Shown: in pieces, positions 1 to 11,500 of the stretch | Position numbering within the stretch: the first letter of the stretch is position 1 | Layout of the letters: the number at the start of each line of letters is the position of its first letter | Origin: Chitinophagaceae bacterium | GTDB taxonomy: Bacteria; Bacteroidota; Bacteroidia; Chitinophagales; Chitinophagaceae | Direction of reading: 5' to 3' | DNA length: 64,000 bases | NCBI GenBank assembly: GCA_019638625.1 | Contig: JAHBTK010000002.1 | Location: 806,001 to 870,000, forward strand | Notes under the pieces: model-generated | Told to the model about the DNA's origin: nothing | The model's input: the letters and a program-made list of their open reading frames with translations, nothing else | The model's database searches: none | Position numbers and translations under genes: made by a program

Positions 1-1101
1 GAACAGGTGTATGATTTCAATATAGACTATATCCGGCCTTTAAAATATGGTAAAATTGAAACAGGTATAAAATTGCGCAACAGGAGCATACCTACCGACA
101 TGTTCTTTATTCCGGGGGCTAATTCTGTTTTAGATACCGACGCCGGGGGCTGGGCCACTTATAAGGAACTGATACCTGCACTGTATGGCAACTATGTTCT
201 TGAAAATGAAAAATGGGAAGCGGAGCTGGGTTTGCGTGTAGAGCATGTAAAGATACAGTATGATGTAAACCCCGATCACAGCACCTACAAAAGCGACGGC
301 TACAATTATACGCAGCCCTTTCCCAACCTGAGGCTGGCTTACAAGCTGAACGACAACAACAGGCTTTCGGCATTCTTTAACCGGAGGGTGGACCGTCCGA
401 ATGAAGTGGATATCCGCATTTTCCCGAAATATGATGATGCGGAAATTATAAAAGTAGGCAACCCCGCCTTGCGCCCACAGTTTACGAACAGCGTTGAACT
501 GGGATATAAGCACAATTTTAGCGCCGGCTATTTATATGCCGCAGTGTATCACCGCTTCGCGGATGGCACCATCACCAGAATTTCAAGCATCGTTCCGGGA
601 AGCACACTGGTATATGCCATATTTCAAAACGCGGGCAAAAGCTACAACACCGGTTTGGAAGCTATCTGGAGCCGGAAAGTATCTGACGGCTACTCCTTCA
701 ATATCAATGGTAATATTTACAAAAACCAGATCAATGCTTTCACGGTGGAAAATTTATACCCGCAGCGAAATACTTTTTCCGCAGGAAAACAAACGGCAAT
801 TTCGGGTAATCTGAAGCTGAACAATACTTTCCGTCTCGCAAAGGATTGGGACGCACAATTGACAGCCGTTTATTTAGCGCCTGACATTATTCCGCAGGGG
901 AAAATTTTATCGAGGTTTTCAATAGACGCCGGCTTGAAGAAAGCCCTCCGGAAAGGCAAGGGTGAGATATTCTTCAATGCCACTGACCTGCTGAATACGA
1001 TGGTCATTAGAAGGAAGATAGACGGAATGGGATTCTATTATACCAGCGATGATTATTATGAAACACAGGTGATAAGGTTGGGATATAGCTACAAATTTTA
1101 A
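1..1101 (+). CDS. Outer-membrane beta-barrel / TonB-dependent receptor-like protein, C-terminal part (5' end outside window)
   Basis: The reading frame is open from base 1 (Glu-Gln-Val-Tyr), so the gene starts upstream and only about 366 C-terminal residues are seen. The sequence has alternating aromatic/polar strands and the phrase NPALRPQFTNSVELGY, typical of the barrel of Bacteroidota outer-membrane receptors (OMP_b-brl_3 type, as in TonB-dependent receptors with an N-terminal carboxypeptidase-like domain). It ends in the aromatic RLGYSYKF, a usual C-terminal barrel signal. It probably sits in the outer membrane and may import or sense a ligand; the substrate cannot be inferred. A two-component system lies 0.6 kb downstream on the other strand and might control it, but this is only positional. 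Confidence 0.8.
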   Translation, partial: EQVYDFNIDYIRPLKYGKIETGIKLRNRSIPTDMFFIPGANSVLDTDAGGWATYKELIPALYGNYVLENEKWEAELGLRVEHVKIQYDVNPDHSTYKSDGYNYTQPFPNLRLAYKLNDNNRLSAFFNRRVDRPNEVDIRIFPKYDDAEIIKVGNPALRPQFTNSVELGYKHNFSAGYLYAAVYHRFADGTITRISSIVPGSTLVYAIFQNAGKSYNTGLEAIWSRKVSDGYSFNINGNIYKNQINAFTVENLYPQRNTFSAGKQTAISGNLKLNNTFRLAKDWDAQLTAVYLAPDIIPQGKILSRFSIDAGLKKALRKGKGEIFFNATDLLNTMVIRRKIDGMGFYYTSDDYYETQVIRLGYSYKF

Positions 1102-1182
1102 TCAGTCTTTTATTCACCGGCAAGAGCAAAACAGGAACTGGGGTATCGGGCTGGCAAAAAAATTTTAAAAACCATTTGAATA

Positions 1183-1599
1183 ATGTGGTTCTATTACGCT
1201 TTATTATCGGCTTTCTTTGCCGCGCTTACAGCCATTTTTGCAAAGATTGGCGTAGCCAGTATCAGTTCCAATCTTGCTACAGGCATCAGGACTGTTGTAA
1301 TTTTTATAATGATATGGAGTATTGTACTGGTAAAGAACGAAGTAAAAGACATCAGCTCATTGACAAAACAAAATATCATATTCCTCATTTTGTCGGGGTT
1401 GGCAACCGGGTTGTCATGGTTGTTTTATTTTAAGGCGCTGCAATCCGGAAAGGTATCCCAGGTGGCGCCGGTAGATAAATTGAGTGTGGCTATTGTCCTC
1501 ATTTTATCAGTGATATTCTTAAAAGAGGCGCTGACATTAAAAACTGCCATCGGCGCAGGGCTGATAATCATCGGTACGATCATTTTAGCCATAAAATAG
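1183..1599 (+). CDS. Half-size EamA/DMT-family membrane transporter
   Basis: The 138-residue protein is almost entirely hydrophobic, with about five predicted membrane helices: an N-terminal helix starting MWFYYALLSAFFAALTAIF, and a C-terminal pair ending in GAGLIIIGTIILAIK. The segment DKLSVAIVLILSVIFLKEALT is characteristic of an EamA (drug/metabolite transporter) repeat. Most EamA proteins have two such repeats (about 300 residues); this one has only one, so it would work as a dimer, as small DMT proteins do. The ATG at 1183 places the first helix at the N-terminus. Substrate unknown. It converges on the histidine kinase gene. Confidence 0.8.
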   Translation: MWFYYALLSAFFAALTAIFAKIGVASISSNLATGIRTVVIFIMIWSIVLVKNEVKDISSLTKQNIIFLILSGLATGLSWLFYFKALQSGKVSQVAPVDKLSVAIVLILSVIFLKEALTLKTAIGAGLIIIGTIILAIK

Positions 1600-1676
1600 C
1601 AGCGCGGGAGCAATTGTCGCGAACGGGGATTGCTGCAGATACAAAGTAATTGCACGCAGAGCCGGGTTCTCCAGAA

Positions 1677-2912
1677 TTAGAAAATGATGGAAAAGCTATG
1701 ATGACCTTCCCGGTATTCGTATGCAACCTTCCAGTTGTTGAGCTGGCAGATCCGGTACACGATGGAAAGACCCAGTCCGGTAGCCTGGATGTTTTGCGGG
1801 CTTTTCCTGAACCGCTGAAAGAGAAAGTCTTCGGGAAAATCCAAAGGAGCGCCCGGATTGGTGATCCGGAATTTGTTGCCTGATAAAAAAATGTTGATAT
1901 TATTGCCGGGTGCAGTATATCGTATGGCGTTTGACAGCAGGTTTGATAGCATTACCTCAGTAAGAAAGAGGTTTGCATGTATATGCACAGGGGCTATATT
2001 TACAATAGCGGCTGTCTCGTTTCCGGCCAACAATTCCTCCAGTAGCTCCAACTGTCTTTTAAGCAGGGTGTCGAGGGAGATCTCCGTTTTATCGGGGTAT
2101 GCATTGTTATCAAGCTTTGCCAGGAGCAGGAGGCTTTTGTTGAGTTTTTTCAGCCGTTCCACACCGGATTTTGCCTGTACAATATGACCGGCAATCTCTT
2201 CATTTAATTCCGCCTGGCTCATGCGGTCCAGCTTGGACTGAATAATGCCAAGCGGCGTCTGCATTTCGTGCGAAGCGTTTTCAGTGAACTCTCTTAGCGC
2301 TTTATACTCTTTCTGACTTCTGTCTGCAAGGTCCTGAAGCGATTCCTGCAGCTCTTTGAACTCAATTACTTTGGAAGATTGTAAGCTTATTGGCTCCTCG
2401 GAGCTTACGGAAAACTTTTTTAGTTTATCAAGGTTATAGAAAAAAGGAGACCATATTTTTTTATTAAAAAAGTAACTGGCCATTACGTTCAGCAAAGTAA
2501 GAAGGAGAGCGGTGAAGAATAACATGGTAAAAATGGTGGAGGAATACTCATTCCAGCCTATATAAGTAGTCATCACCCTGATCCTGTAATTCCCGGCATT
2601 GTTCTTTTTTACAGAAAGCAGGTAGTAGTAATCCTCAGACTTATCCTGCAGCGGGTCATATATCAATGTGTCCCTGAATATGGAATACGCGCCGATGCTG
2701 TTATCCACTTTTTCTATCTCCACCAGCGGGTAGCTTACAGAATGCCCCCTTTCCAATGATTGATGTATTTCTTCTGCCTGGTATTCCAGTTGCTCGCGTA
2801 TTTCGGCTATAATCTCTTTTTTCAGTAAATAATACATGAAAATACCGGCAACCGTTAAAGAAATTACCGTGATAATAATATTGTATCTTAATGATTGTTG
2901 CAGCAGCTTCAT
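1677..2912 (-). CDS. Sensor histidine kinase (HisKA class) of OmpR-type two-component system
   Basis: About 411 residues. An N-terminal membrane helix follows MKLLQQSLRY, then a periplasmic sensor stretch of about 100 residues, a second helix (TIFTMLFFTALLLTLLNV), a HAMP-like linker, the H-box ENASHEMQTPLG (His near residue 215), an N-box LLSNAIRYT and a G-box GLGLSIVYRI. It should autophosphorylate and pass phosphate to the regulator encoded just upstream. The start is set at 2912, where the ATG overlaps the regulator's TGA as ATGA, implying translational coupling; a longer reading from 2924 is possible. The stimulus is unknown. Confidence 0.93.
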   Translation of the reverse strand: MKLLQQSLRYNIIITVISLTVAGIFMYYLLKKEIIAEIREQLEYQAEEIHQSLERGHSVSYPLVEIEKVDNSIGAYSIFRDTLIYDPLQDKSEDYYYLLSVKKNNAGNYRIRVMTTYIGWNEYSSTIFTMLFFTALLLTLLNVMASYFFNKKIWSPFFYNLDKLKKFSVSSEEPISLQSSKVIEFKELQESLQDLADRSQKEYKALREFTENASHEMQTPLGIIQSKLDRMSQAELNEEIAGHIVQAKSGVERLKKLNKSLLLLAKLDNNAYPDKTEISLDTLLKRQLELLEELLAGNETAAIVNIAPVHIHANLFLTEVMLSNLLSNAIRYTAPGNNINIFLSGNKFRITNPGAPLDFPEDFLFQRFRKSPQNIQATGLGLSIVYRICQLNNWKVAYEYREGHHSFSIIF

Positions 2913-3586
2913 CCCTGTACCCATTTATATCCCATGCCATATACCGTTTTGATATAGTCAATACCCGTGTGCGATACCAGCTTTTTGCGGAGGTTCATGG
3001 TGTGCACATAAATGGTATCTATGCTTTCACTGTCTGCATATTCATCTCCCCATAAATGGGCCAGGATAGATTGTTTGCTGACCACCCTATTTTTATTTAT
3101 GATAAAATACAGCAGCAGTTCGTATTCTTTTTTTGTAAGCGTAATTTCTGTCTTGCCGTGAAATACTGTTTTGGCATTGGTGTCAACCTCCAGGTCATCA
3201 ATCCGGATAATATCGTTTATACCCAGGGAGCGTCGCCTGAGAATGGCGTTGATCCTGGCATTCAGCTCTTCCATGTAGAAAGGCTTGGTAATATAATCAT
3301 CCGCACCTAGATCAAGCCCCGAAAGTTTATCCGTGAGTGAATCCCTGGCCGAAATAATGACTATTCCCGTATCTTTTTTTTCCCGTTTCATTTTTTTCAG
3401 CAGCTCAATTCCGTTGCCGCCTGGCAGTGTTATATCAAGAATAACAATATCATAGTCAAACAGGGAGATATTTCTTTCAGCTTTTTCATAGGTGGAGGCA
3501 GCCTCACAATTGAACCCGCGTTCGGTGAGGTAGGCGCTGATCTCTTCCTGTAATAACTCTTCATCCTCTATAATGAATGCATTCAT
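2909..3586 (-). CDS. Response regulator, OmpR/PhoB family
   Basis: A 225-residue protein with a receiver domain (residues 1-115; acidic pair E7-D8, phospho-acceptor D51 in ILDITLPGGNG, Lys of the TKPF motif) and a C-terminal winged-helix DNA-binding domain (about 130-225; ELLLYF, the SIDTIYVHTMNLRKKL recognition region and TVYGMGYKW hairpin). It is the partner of the histidine kinase, whose start codon overlaps its stop by ATGA. The target is unknown. The barrel protein gene at the left edge is the nearest candidate. Confidence 0.95.
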   Translation of the reverse strand: MNAFIIEDEELLQEEISAYLTERGFNCEAASTYEKAERNISLFDYDIVILDITLPGGNGIELLKKMKREKKDTGIVIISARDSLTDKLSGLDLGADDYITKPFYMEELNARINAILRRRSLGINDIIRIDDLEVDTNAKTVFHGKTEITLTKKEYELLLYFIINKNRVVSKQSILAHLWGDEYADSESIDTIYVHTMNLRKKLVSHTGIDYIKTVYGMGYKWVQG

Positions 3587-3831
3587 AGCAACTGTTTAAA
3601 TTGTGAATACGGGGAGCTGTCAAGATCAGGCCCCGCTATTCGTAAAGCGCGTGCAGAAAGTTAAGGATTTTTAGGATACCTGCCTTATAAGCCAGGTACC
3701 AGGATAGCCATTGCCCTGCACCGTTAGCTGCCCGGTATTTGTCCCCCAAATTCGGCATTGTTTCATGCATGCAGGTTTCACAATTTTACGACTGAAAATA
3801 ATTTCAGATCGTAAACCATTAAAGCAATGCG

Positions 3832-5532
3832 ATGAACAAGCTTCTTACCATAGGCGTACTGCTTTTATTAAATGCTTTAGTGCCATCTGCTGCGGTTGCC
3901 CAGAACATTGAGCAGCTCAATTTTAAAAAACCGGTCCGTTTCAGCGGTTCCTTACATCTTCAACTGGAGTCATATAGCGTCAATAACCTGGAGAACAGGC
4001 GCAAGCCTTTCTCCTGGATGATCTCCGGCTCGCCTACGCTAACCATATTGGATATACCGGTGCCGGTCAGTTTCCTGCTCAGCAATTTTGAAAACAGGTA
4101 TTACCAGCCTTTCAACCAGTATGGTATCAGCCCCAAATACAAATGGATCACCGTACATGCCGGTTACCGCAATGTACAGTTTTCACCCTTCACCCTGGCA
4201 GGTTACCGGATGTTGGGCGGGGGCGTTGAACTGAACCCCGGCAAGCTCCGCCTGGGCTTTATGTACGGAAGACTTAATAAATCCACCGCCATTGATTCCG
4301 CCCAGTTTGCAAACCCTTTGGCTTATCGGCCCATCCCCTCCTATACCCGGATGGCATATGCCGGAAAAATAGGCTGGGGCGGGGACAGGCATTTTTTCGA
4401 TATCAGCTTTCTGAAAGGATGGGACAAAGAGGGTTCTATGAAAAGTGAATACAGGGACTCCGTTGCGCCGGCTGAAAATATAGCGATCGGGTTTTCATGG
4501 AAAAGAACATTCTTCAAAAAACTGGTGTGGAATGCCGATATAGGGATCAGTCATTTCAGCGCTGATAAGGATGCGGACAAATTGAAGCTGGATAGCTCAT
4601 ATCCCAAAATGGTGCGGACGCTCACCGGCATTTTCGATACCCGCATATCTTCAGGGTTGCTTACAGCCGGTCAAACCAGCCTTTCTTACCAGGGAAAAAT
4701 TGCCGGGCTTTCCCTGCAATACCGCCGTATCGACCCCGAATACGAATCCATGGGCGCTTATTTTTTCCAAAGCGATATAGAGCAATTCAACCTGGCGCCT
4801 TCATTCCGGCTGCTGAAGGGGAGATTGTTTGTAAACGGCAGCGCCGGATACCAACGCGACAACTTATACAGGCAAAAGTTGGCCACTTCCGAGCGGCTGA
4901 TCGGGAATATGAATGTGAATTACTATCATTCGCCGCTAATGGGCTTCAATTTCTCCTACTCCAATTTTGGCGTCACGCAGAACCCCTTGCGCACTTCGCC
5001 GAATGATGATATTTTTAAGCAGGTATCACAAAGCTTTATGCTGATACCCTATTTCAATTTGTCGGATGGCCGCACTGCTAAAAACATCCAGGTAATTGCA
5101 TCCTACCAGTCGTTGAACAGCCCCGTTAAAACGATCAATACAGCGCCCGATCAGCATACCCTGTTCGGCTCTGCTGTGTACAGCCATACCTGGTTGAGCC
5201 GGCAGGTTTCATTAAACGCTTCGCTGAACTATAATAATACCAGGTTGCCCGCGGGAGGTATAGGCTCTTACGGCGCCGGAGCGGGAGTATCTGTACCATT
5301 GTTAAAGCGGAAGCTGCTCTTTAACGGCAATGCGCATTATAACAGCAACAGCTTTAACGGCAGCAGCAACGGATATACCATTAACGGGAATGCGGCCGTC
5401 AGTGCGCGTTTCTGGAAACGCAATTCGATACAGCTGGCTTTTATATACCTGAAGAACGAATCAAAAGATCAGACTGCCATTCAAAGCTTTGATGAAAAGA
5501 CGTTTCGTGTCGGTTACGGACTGTCTTTTTAA
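3832..5532 (+). CDS. Outer-membrane beta-barrel protein, first gene of surface operon
   Basis: The 566-residue protein opens with a signal peptide (MNKLLTIGVLLLLNALVPSA, cleavage near AVAQ). The rest is amphipathic strands with regularly placed aromatics, ending LNEKTF...VGYGLSF-like with a terminal Phe, as in outer-membrane barrels. No TonB plug or carboxypeptidase-like domain is seen, so it is not a SusC-type receptor. No enzyme motif was recognised. Its stop lies three bases before the start of the 2054-residue protein gene, so the two are almost certainly cotranscribed. A role as the membrane anchor, partner or secretion pore for that giant protein is inference from context only. Confidence 0.75.
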   Translation: MNKLLTIGVLLLLNALVPSAAVAQNIEQLNFKKPVRFSGSLHLQLESYSVNNLENRRKPFSWMISGSPTLTILDIPVPVSFLLSNFENRYYQPFNQYGISPKYKWITVHAGYRNVQFSPFTLAGYRMLGGGVELNPGKLRLGFMYGRLNKSTAIDSAQFANPLAYRPIPSYTRMAYAGKIGWGGDRHFFDISFLKGWDKEGSMKSEYRDSVAPAENIAIGFSWKRTFFKKLVWNADIGISHFSADKDADKLKLDSSYPKMVRTLTGIFDTRISSGLLTAGQTSLSYQGKIAGLSLQYRRIDPEYESMGAYFFQSDIEQFNLAPSFRLLKGRLFVNGSAGYQRDNLYRQKLATSERLIGNMNVNYYHSPLMGFNFSYSNFGVTQNPLRTSPNDDIFKQVSQSFMLIPYFNLSDGRTAKNIQVIASYQSLNSPVKTINTAPDQHTLFGSAVYSHTWLSRQVSLNASLNYNNTRLPAGGIGSYGAGAGVSVPLLKRKLLFNGNAHYNSNSFNGSSNGYTINGNAAVSARFWKRNSIQLAFIYLKNESKDQTAIQSFDEKTFRVGYGLSF

Positions 5533-5535
5533 ATT

Positions 5536-8500
5536 ATGTTACCCTTCAAACCAGTTTATATGCACCGGTTCTGTAAAATAATGTTTGTGATGTTGATGGC
5601 AGGTATGCATTACGCAACTGCGTGGTCGCAGGTAAATGTAAGCATTACGCTTAAGCCTCCTTATTCTTCCAGCATCAGCGATTATTATCACTTAGAGAAC
5701 AAAGCGGTAATTGTTATCACCAACAGCTCTTCCGCCGCATTGAACATAAAGCTGGGCGGCAGCATCGTTAATGAGTCCAGGGGCGTGTATGTACGCACCA
5801 ACCCCGACTGGCAACCCCCCGCTCCTATTTCACTGGCACCGTTTGCCACCACTACCATCATTGCCAATCCGGATGCCATGCGGTTCCTGGATCAGTCCAA
5901 TGCCACCACGAATGCCAACAGCGATATGCTGGCCACCATTGTAAGAACGGGCAGGTTGCCGGAAGGCGCCTACAGCATCTGCGTGGATGCCTATGATTAT
6001 TATACCGGGAGGCTGCTTTCTGCCAGGGGCGCCAATTGTTTCCATTTCGAGCTTTCCTGGCTGGACCCACCCGTGATCACATTTCCGCAGAATGATTATA
6101 TCTATCCCGCAGAACAGATATCAAAAAATTTTAGCTGGACGCCGCCGTTGGGAAACCTTGCCGGCGGGATCGTAGAATACGACCAGGTAGTGGTAAAAGT
6201 ACAGCCCGGGCAAAACCCGAACGACGCCATTGCGGCAGCCAGGGATTTTAACGCAGGGAACCCTGTGCTGGTTAAAAGAAATATGCTGACGCAAACCTAT
6301 ATCACGCAACCTTATGACCTGAATTTTGAGAATGGCGCTACCTATGCCATGCAGGTGGTTGCAAGAGACCGGAATAATAAGCTGGTATTAAAAAATGAAG
6401 GACGAAGTGAGATCGTGGTCTTCCAGGTGGGAAAGTCCGGCATTGCACAAAACCAGGTTCCTGAATATGTAGCAGAAACACCCCTGTTCACCACGGTTCA
6501 GCTCAAAGCGAAACTACGCTACTACTGGATGAAGAACGGAAGCGCATCGAATAAGAATAATTTCGGCAACACAGTGTCTGCACCCGGAGATAACGAGGGA
6601 GGCTGGAGCGCCAATAATTCCGGAACTGATCTGCAAAGCGCCAATAATTCCAATTGGTCTGCGCAGAATGCCGATGGCCCTGTCCGCCACAATACATATG
6701 GTTTTTCGGGATACCAGAACAGCCCGCTTGCCAGTGTAACGGTACAGCTAATACAGGCCATCCAGTTCTCCAACCCGTCAGGTTCCGGTTTGAACCAGCT
6801 TTCGGGATTGCCGGGTAATATATGGATGCCGGGTTCATCCGTTCAAACAACCGGCGGTACCACCATCAGCTTATCCATATTAGCAACCGCAACCAGCAGC
6901 GCCGGCGGGGAACTGACATTTAATGTGCCGAACCTGGATAATATTGACTTCGGGTGGAAACAGGGGTCATTTGGCGGGAGTGGCGGAGAGCATGCCTGGA
7001 CCCTGTCCGGGCAATACAGGAAGGTGCTGATGCTGAAAATTACCTCTCCCGGCGAAAGCTATTATGCCGATCCTGTTCAATTTATCAGCGGGGTGCCCGG
7101 CAATAAGGAAATGGGTACTTTTTACTGCCGGGTAAAAACATTTAATCCTACGGTGCTGGTCGCTGACAGGTATGACAGGGCACTAACGTATAACAATATA
7201 GAAGTGTTGCTGGTCCGTACAAACGCACGTCCGCATTTGGCTCCGAAAGATGAAGGTGATCCCGGTAATTTTGCCAATCCGCAGTCTTATAACGCGGGAA
7301 TGGGTACAAACTATGAGATCGTTGCAAAGGGTACCACCAACAGTTCGGGGCAGGTCAGCTTCAGGAATATACTGGTCAGCGGCATGACCTCCGGCGGTAG
7401 CCCCTACTACCTGTTCATGCGCCCGAAGAATGAAAATACCACTTCGCATAGCTTAAACTACAATGCGCGTGAGTTAAGGTATGCAACGGCTTCGCAATGG
7501 TTCAACGATTGTTATTACTTCAATGGGGACAGGCTCAGGGAAGAATGTTATTATGAAACCTCGATGACTGCTTTACAGGCTGTTAACAACGGGCGCTTCA
7601 GTATTGCCGGGCAGGATCCCGCTTTCGACAACTATACCATTCTTTCCACCACACGTACGCTCCCCAGGGTATATGGCCAGGTGAAAAATGCCGCGGCTGG
7701 TAACGATGGCGGGATGGCGCAGAATGAGGAAAACGCGTACTGGGTATTGTGGAAGATCAGCCGGGAAGCCGCTGTAAAAGCTAAAAATGCCGCTTACCAG
7801 GGCAAATGGGGATCTTTGATGGAATCGAACCAGGCCGGCTTTGATTTTATACATGGCATACTTCAAAATAACGGCACTCCGCCACAGATACAACGGTATG
7901 GCACTACAGGTGCTGATGGCATGATAGACGCACGCGGTTTACCGATTGAGGGTGACCAATATAACCCCAAAGGATATTTTTATATACTACAGGCGAGCAA
8001 ATACGGTTTTAAGCCTGCTTTTTTTGCTGTCAACAGGGATGCTTCCGGCAATAACAATACAACGGGCGATATGCATCCTGCCGCATTGGGTATGGCATAT
8101 AACGCGGGCCACTTATCCCTGGAGCCAAAAGGAAAAGTAAAAGTAAAGCTGGTCAACCAGGACGGTCAGCGGGTCAGTGGACAGGTATATTACACGGATC
8201 CCGCAACAGGACAAACGGGAACAGTAGTAACAGTAAGTACCAGCGGGGGGTATCCGACGGTATATATTCCTTCCGGCAGCAACAGGAAGCTGGTGGTATT
8301 GCCCACCAATACGGAAAAGTATGAGCAGGATACCATTACATTGAACGTTCCTGCAGACGAAACGATCACCGAGGAAATAACAGTACAATACAAATTACAC
8401 CGCATTTATTTCAACGTAAGGAACAGCGCCGGTCAGCCGCTGGCCAACGTAAAAATATCGTTGATCGACATCCCTGCCGACCTGGTGACGATGTACCCGG

Positions 8501-11500
8501 ATGTTCGCAGCCCTTACTCGTCCGAAGCCATGTATTTCCAGGCGCCCGGCAATGACCAGAATAACAACAATAATTATGTAGCTGTCAACAACAATACGAT
8601 GCCCCAGGTATTGGGCCCAATGGACAGGATGACGAATAATAACGGCGGCGCTGATTTTGCATTCACCAATTCAAGCCCCAGCTTTAAGTTTCGCATCACG
8701 GGACCTCCCGGAACCAGCTACGTGGTAATGCACAAGAATGTGCACAGCACGGCTTCCAAAACCTGGCAGCGGGTAGATATTGAATTAAAGAGCGGCAGAA
8801 CGGTAAAAGGTATGGTCAAGCTGGGCACATCGCCGGTGGCAGGGGCAAGGGTGCGGGTAAAGGGTTCTAACCCGCTGATCGAAACGCTCACAAATGCACA
8901 GGGTGAGTACGAACTGAGAGGCGTACCGCGGGATACCCTGCTTACATTCTCTGCAACAAAGCCCTATTCAGGCTATGTGGGCATGGAGTACAAAGAAGGC
9001 CAGGTGCTGATGGATATATATGGCAATGTAAATTACGCCAACCAGATCACCACCACCGACCATACCACCTTCATCAATTTTAAGCTGCGCATATACGATG
9101 GACTGGATCTGAGCCGCCTGCTGGGCTTCCCCCTGGAAGTATCCAACCTCGTGGAAACCAATAACGGATCCGGCAGCGTGAGCATATCAGGATTGGTTTC
9201 CGTTACAGACTCCCTGAACAACCTGTTCAAAATGTACGGCACTGCCGCAGACGGCAAAGTATTATCCACGATTGACTTCTCCGACATAGTTGTTGTGGCG
9301 GATAGTAAAAAGAATGAAGCGCAGATACCTTATTGCAGGCCCCGGACATTACCCGTAAGAACGGATATTAATGAACAGCCGGTGCTGATGTATGATTCCT
9401 ATACGGCTCTTTTGTGGGACAACGTAAACGGAATAACACTTTCCAACTATGGGGCAGGCAACCAGGCGCAGGGGGCAGCCTTAGGAAAGGTACAGATCAG
9501 CGCCTCCTCCGTCAACGACAATAACTTCGGTTATCTGCCGGGACAGGAGCTGTTCCTGAAAAGGTCTGTGAATGATAACTCACTGCAATTTCCTGTATTT
9601 ACTTCCTCAGGCACGGCGGCGATCAGCGGAACGGCAGGCTTCCCCGTTGTAAACAGTAACGGGACCAATTTCCGTTATGCGTTGAAATTTAACCAGGCGG
9701 AATTTACCGTCATCGCGTCCTCCGCTACCTCGCGGTTGTATAAAGATTCCATTGTGCTGGACTCAAGGTTACAGACCAACCTGTCTGATGTCAACCCTTC
9801 CAATCTGAACTTCCCTATAGGGCATGTGGTAGTAAACGAACAGCGGAAGCTTAATCATATTAATGCTGTTGTTAACAGCACGGTGCCCCCGGATGCATTC
9901 AGCATGCAAATTAAAAGAGTAAAAGTCGATAACAGCGGTGTTCATTTTGACGGAACTATCAATCCCATTGGCCTCAGCCTGCCGTTTACGGAAGCTACCT
10001 TATACCCCGATCGTTTTCATATCGCCCAGGGCTCGCTGGATGTAAACAACCTGAAGCTCCTGGATGCCATCCCCGTGCAGGTGCACACCGGGGCCACATT
10101 CGGATACGATGCAACCCGCGCAACGCCTGCCTGGTATTTATCCATTACAGCAAACGGCAATAACAATCCTGCCGCCACCATCAGCGGGCAATATATGAAT
10201 GGACTGCCTGCACAGTCAAGCATACCGTTCAGCTCCTTATGGTTTTACAGCAACGGCGACCGGGAACTGAATCTCGGTAATATCACCTCATCATACCGGT
10301 TACACAATGTGACTGATTTCTCCCTGCAAAGCGTGGAGCTTTCCGACAACATGATCGCCCTGAACGGGCTGCTGAATATGGGCATCCCGGCCATCCCGGC
10401 CTATAACACCGGCTTACTATACGACAAGGCAGCTAATAACACGATCAGCAATCTCACCCTGCGCCCGTTCAGCATGAGCGACCAGGCAGTGAACGGCATT
10501 GTGCTATCCTTCAACGGCGGCAACAGCAACAGCATCCAGTTCAGCAACGGCAAACTGGAAATAAAAGGCATTTTAAGAGATGAGAACCCGGATGTGTTTA
10601 AGAATGTACGGTATACCATCACCAAAACAAATGCGCTTACGCAGCTTACGTTGGATACGCTGCCCAATCGCCAGCAGATCATTTTGGGAGGAGACAATAA
10701 CAGCCGCATGGTGCTGAGTAATATCGATGGAAAAATGTGGGTGGAGAACAATGCCTGGAACCACCTGTACTTTAACGGCGACATGCCGGAAGATATGGGC
10801 TTTACCGCAGACGGCAGACGCATGCGGTTTGAGGTAAAGGGACGCCTGGAGGTGGTGAACCAGCGGATGCACCTTAAAAGCGTGTCCACACCGTTCGGTG
10901 ATCTTAACATGACCTATGACCTGGCTAAGCACCGGTTAATAGGACAGTTGAGTTTCGATAAAACGATCGGCACGATGGATGTACGCGGCGATGCGGAATT
11001 GGTAGTGGACAAGCTGGGTTACTATTTTATGGGAGCCGGGGCAATGGAAATGAGCAATCCCACCGTTACGGGAGGTACGTTCATGCTCTTCGGGGATTAT
11101 AAGCATAAGCAAAGCGACCGAAGGGCCGCGATCGAATCCATGTTAAAAGAGTATAGCTATTACTATGCCCAACTGCATGAGCTGCCCAACGGGTACAGCA
11201 ATATTAACGCGCTGAACGGGTTCTTTTTTGAAGCCGGCGGACAAATACCATTTCCCGGGCTTCCCAATGTTGATATTAACCTGGGGTTGGTATATGCAAC
11301 ACTTTCTGTTACCGTGGGAGGCGATATAAGGATGGGAATGAATTTCGGGGAGGTCAACAGCTATAACCTGGGTATGGGCGTATTCGTGAACGCGTTGTTT
11401 GCCATGGGGCATACAGGCGGCATCGTTTGCGGCGGGGTTGAGCTGCGTGCTTCTGCGGGGATAGACATGGACGGAACTTATTACAGCAATGGAGACTATA

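Noticed and set aside
10401..10910. Long antisense frame inside the giant protein gene
   Set aside because: It is a shadow of the sense gene: no export signal or domain, and the sense frame is continuous from 5536 to 11700.
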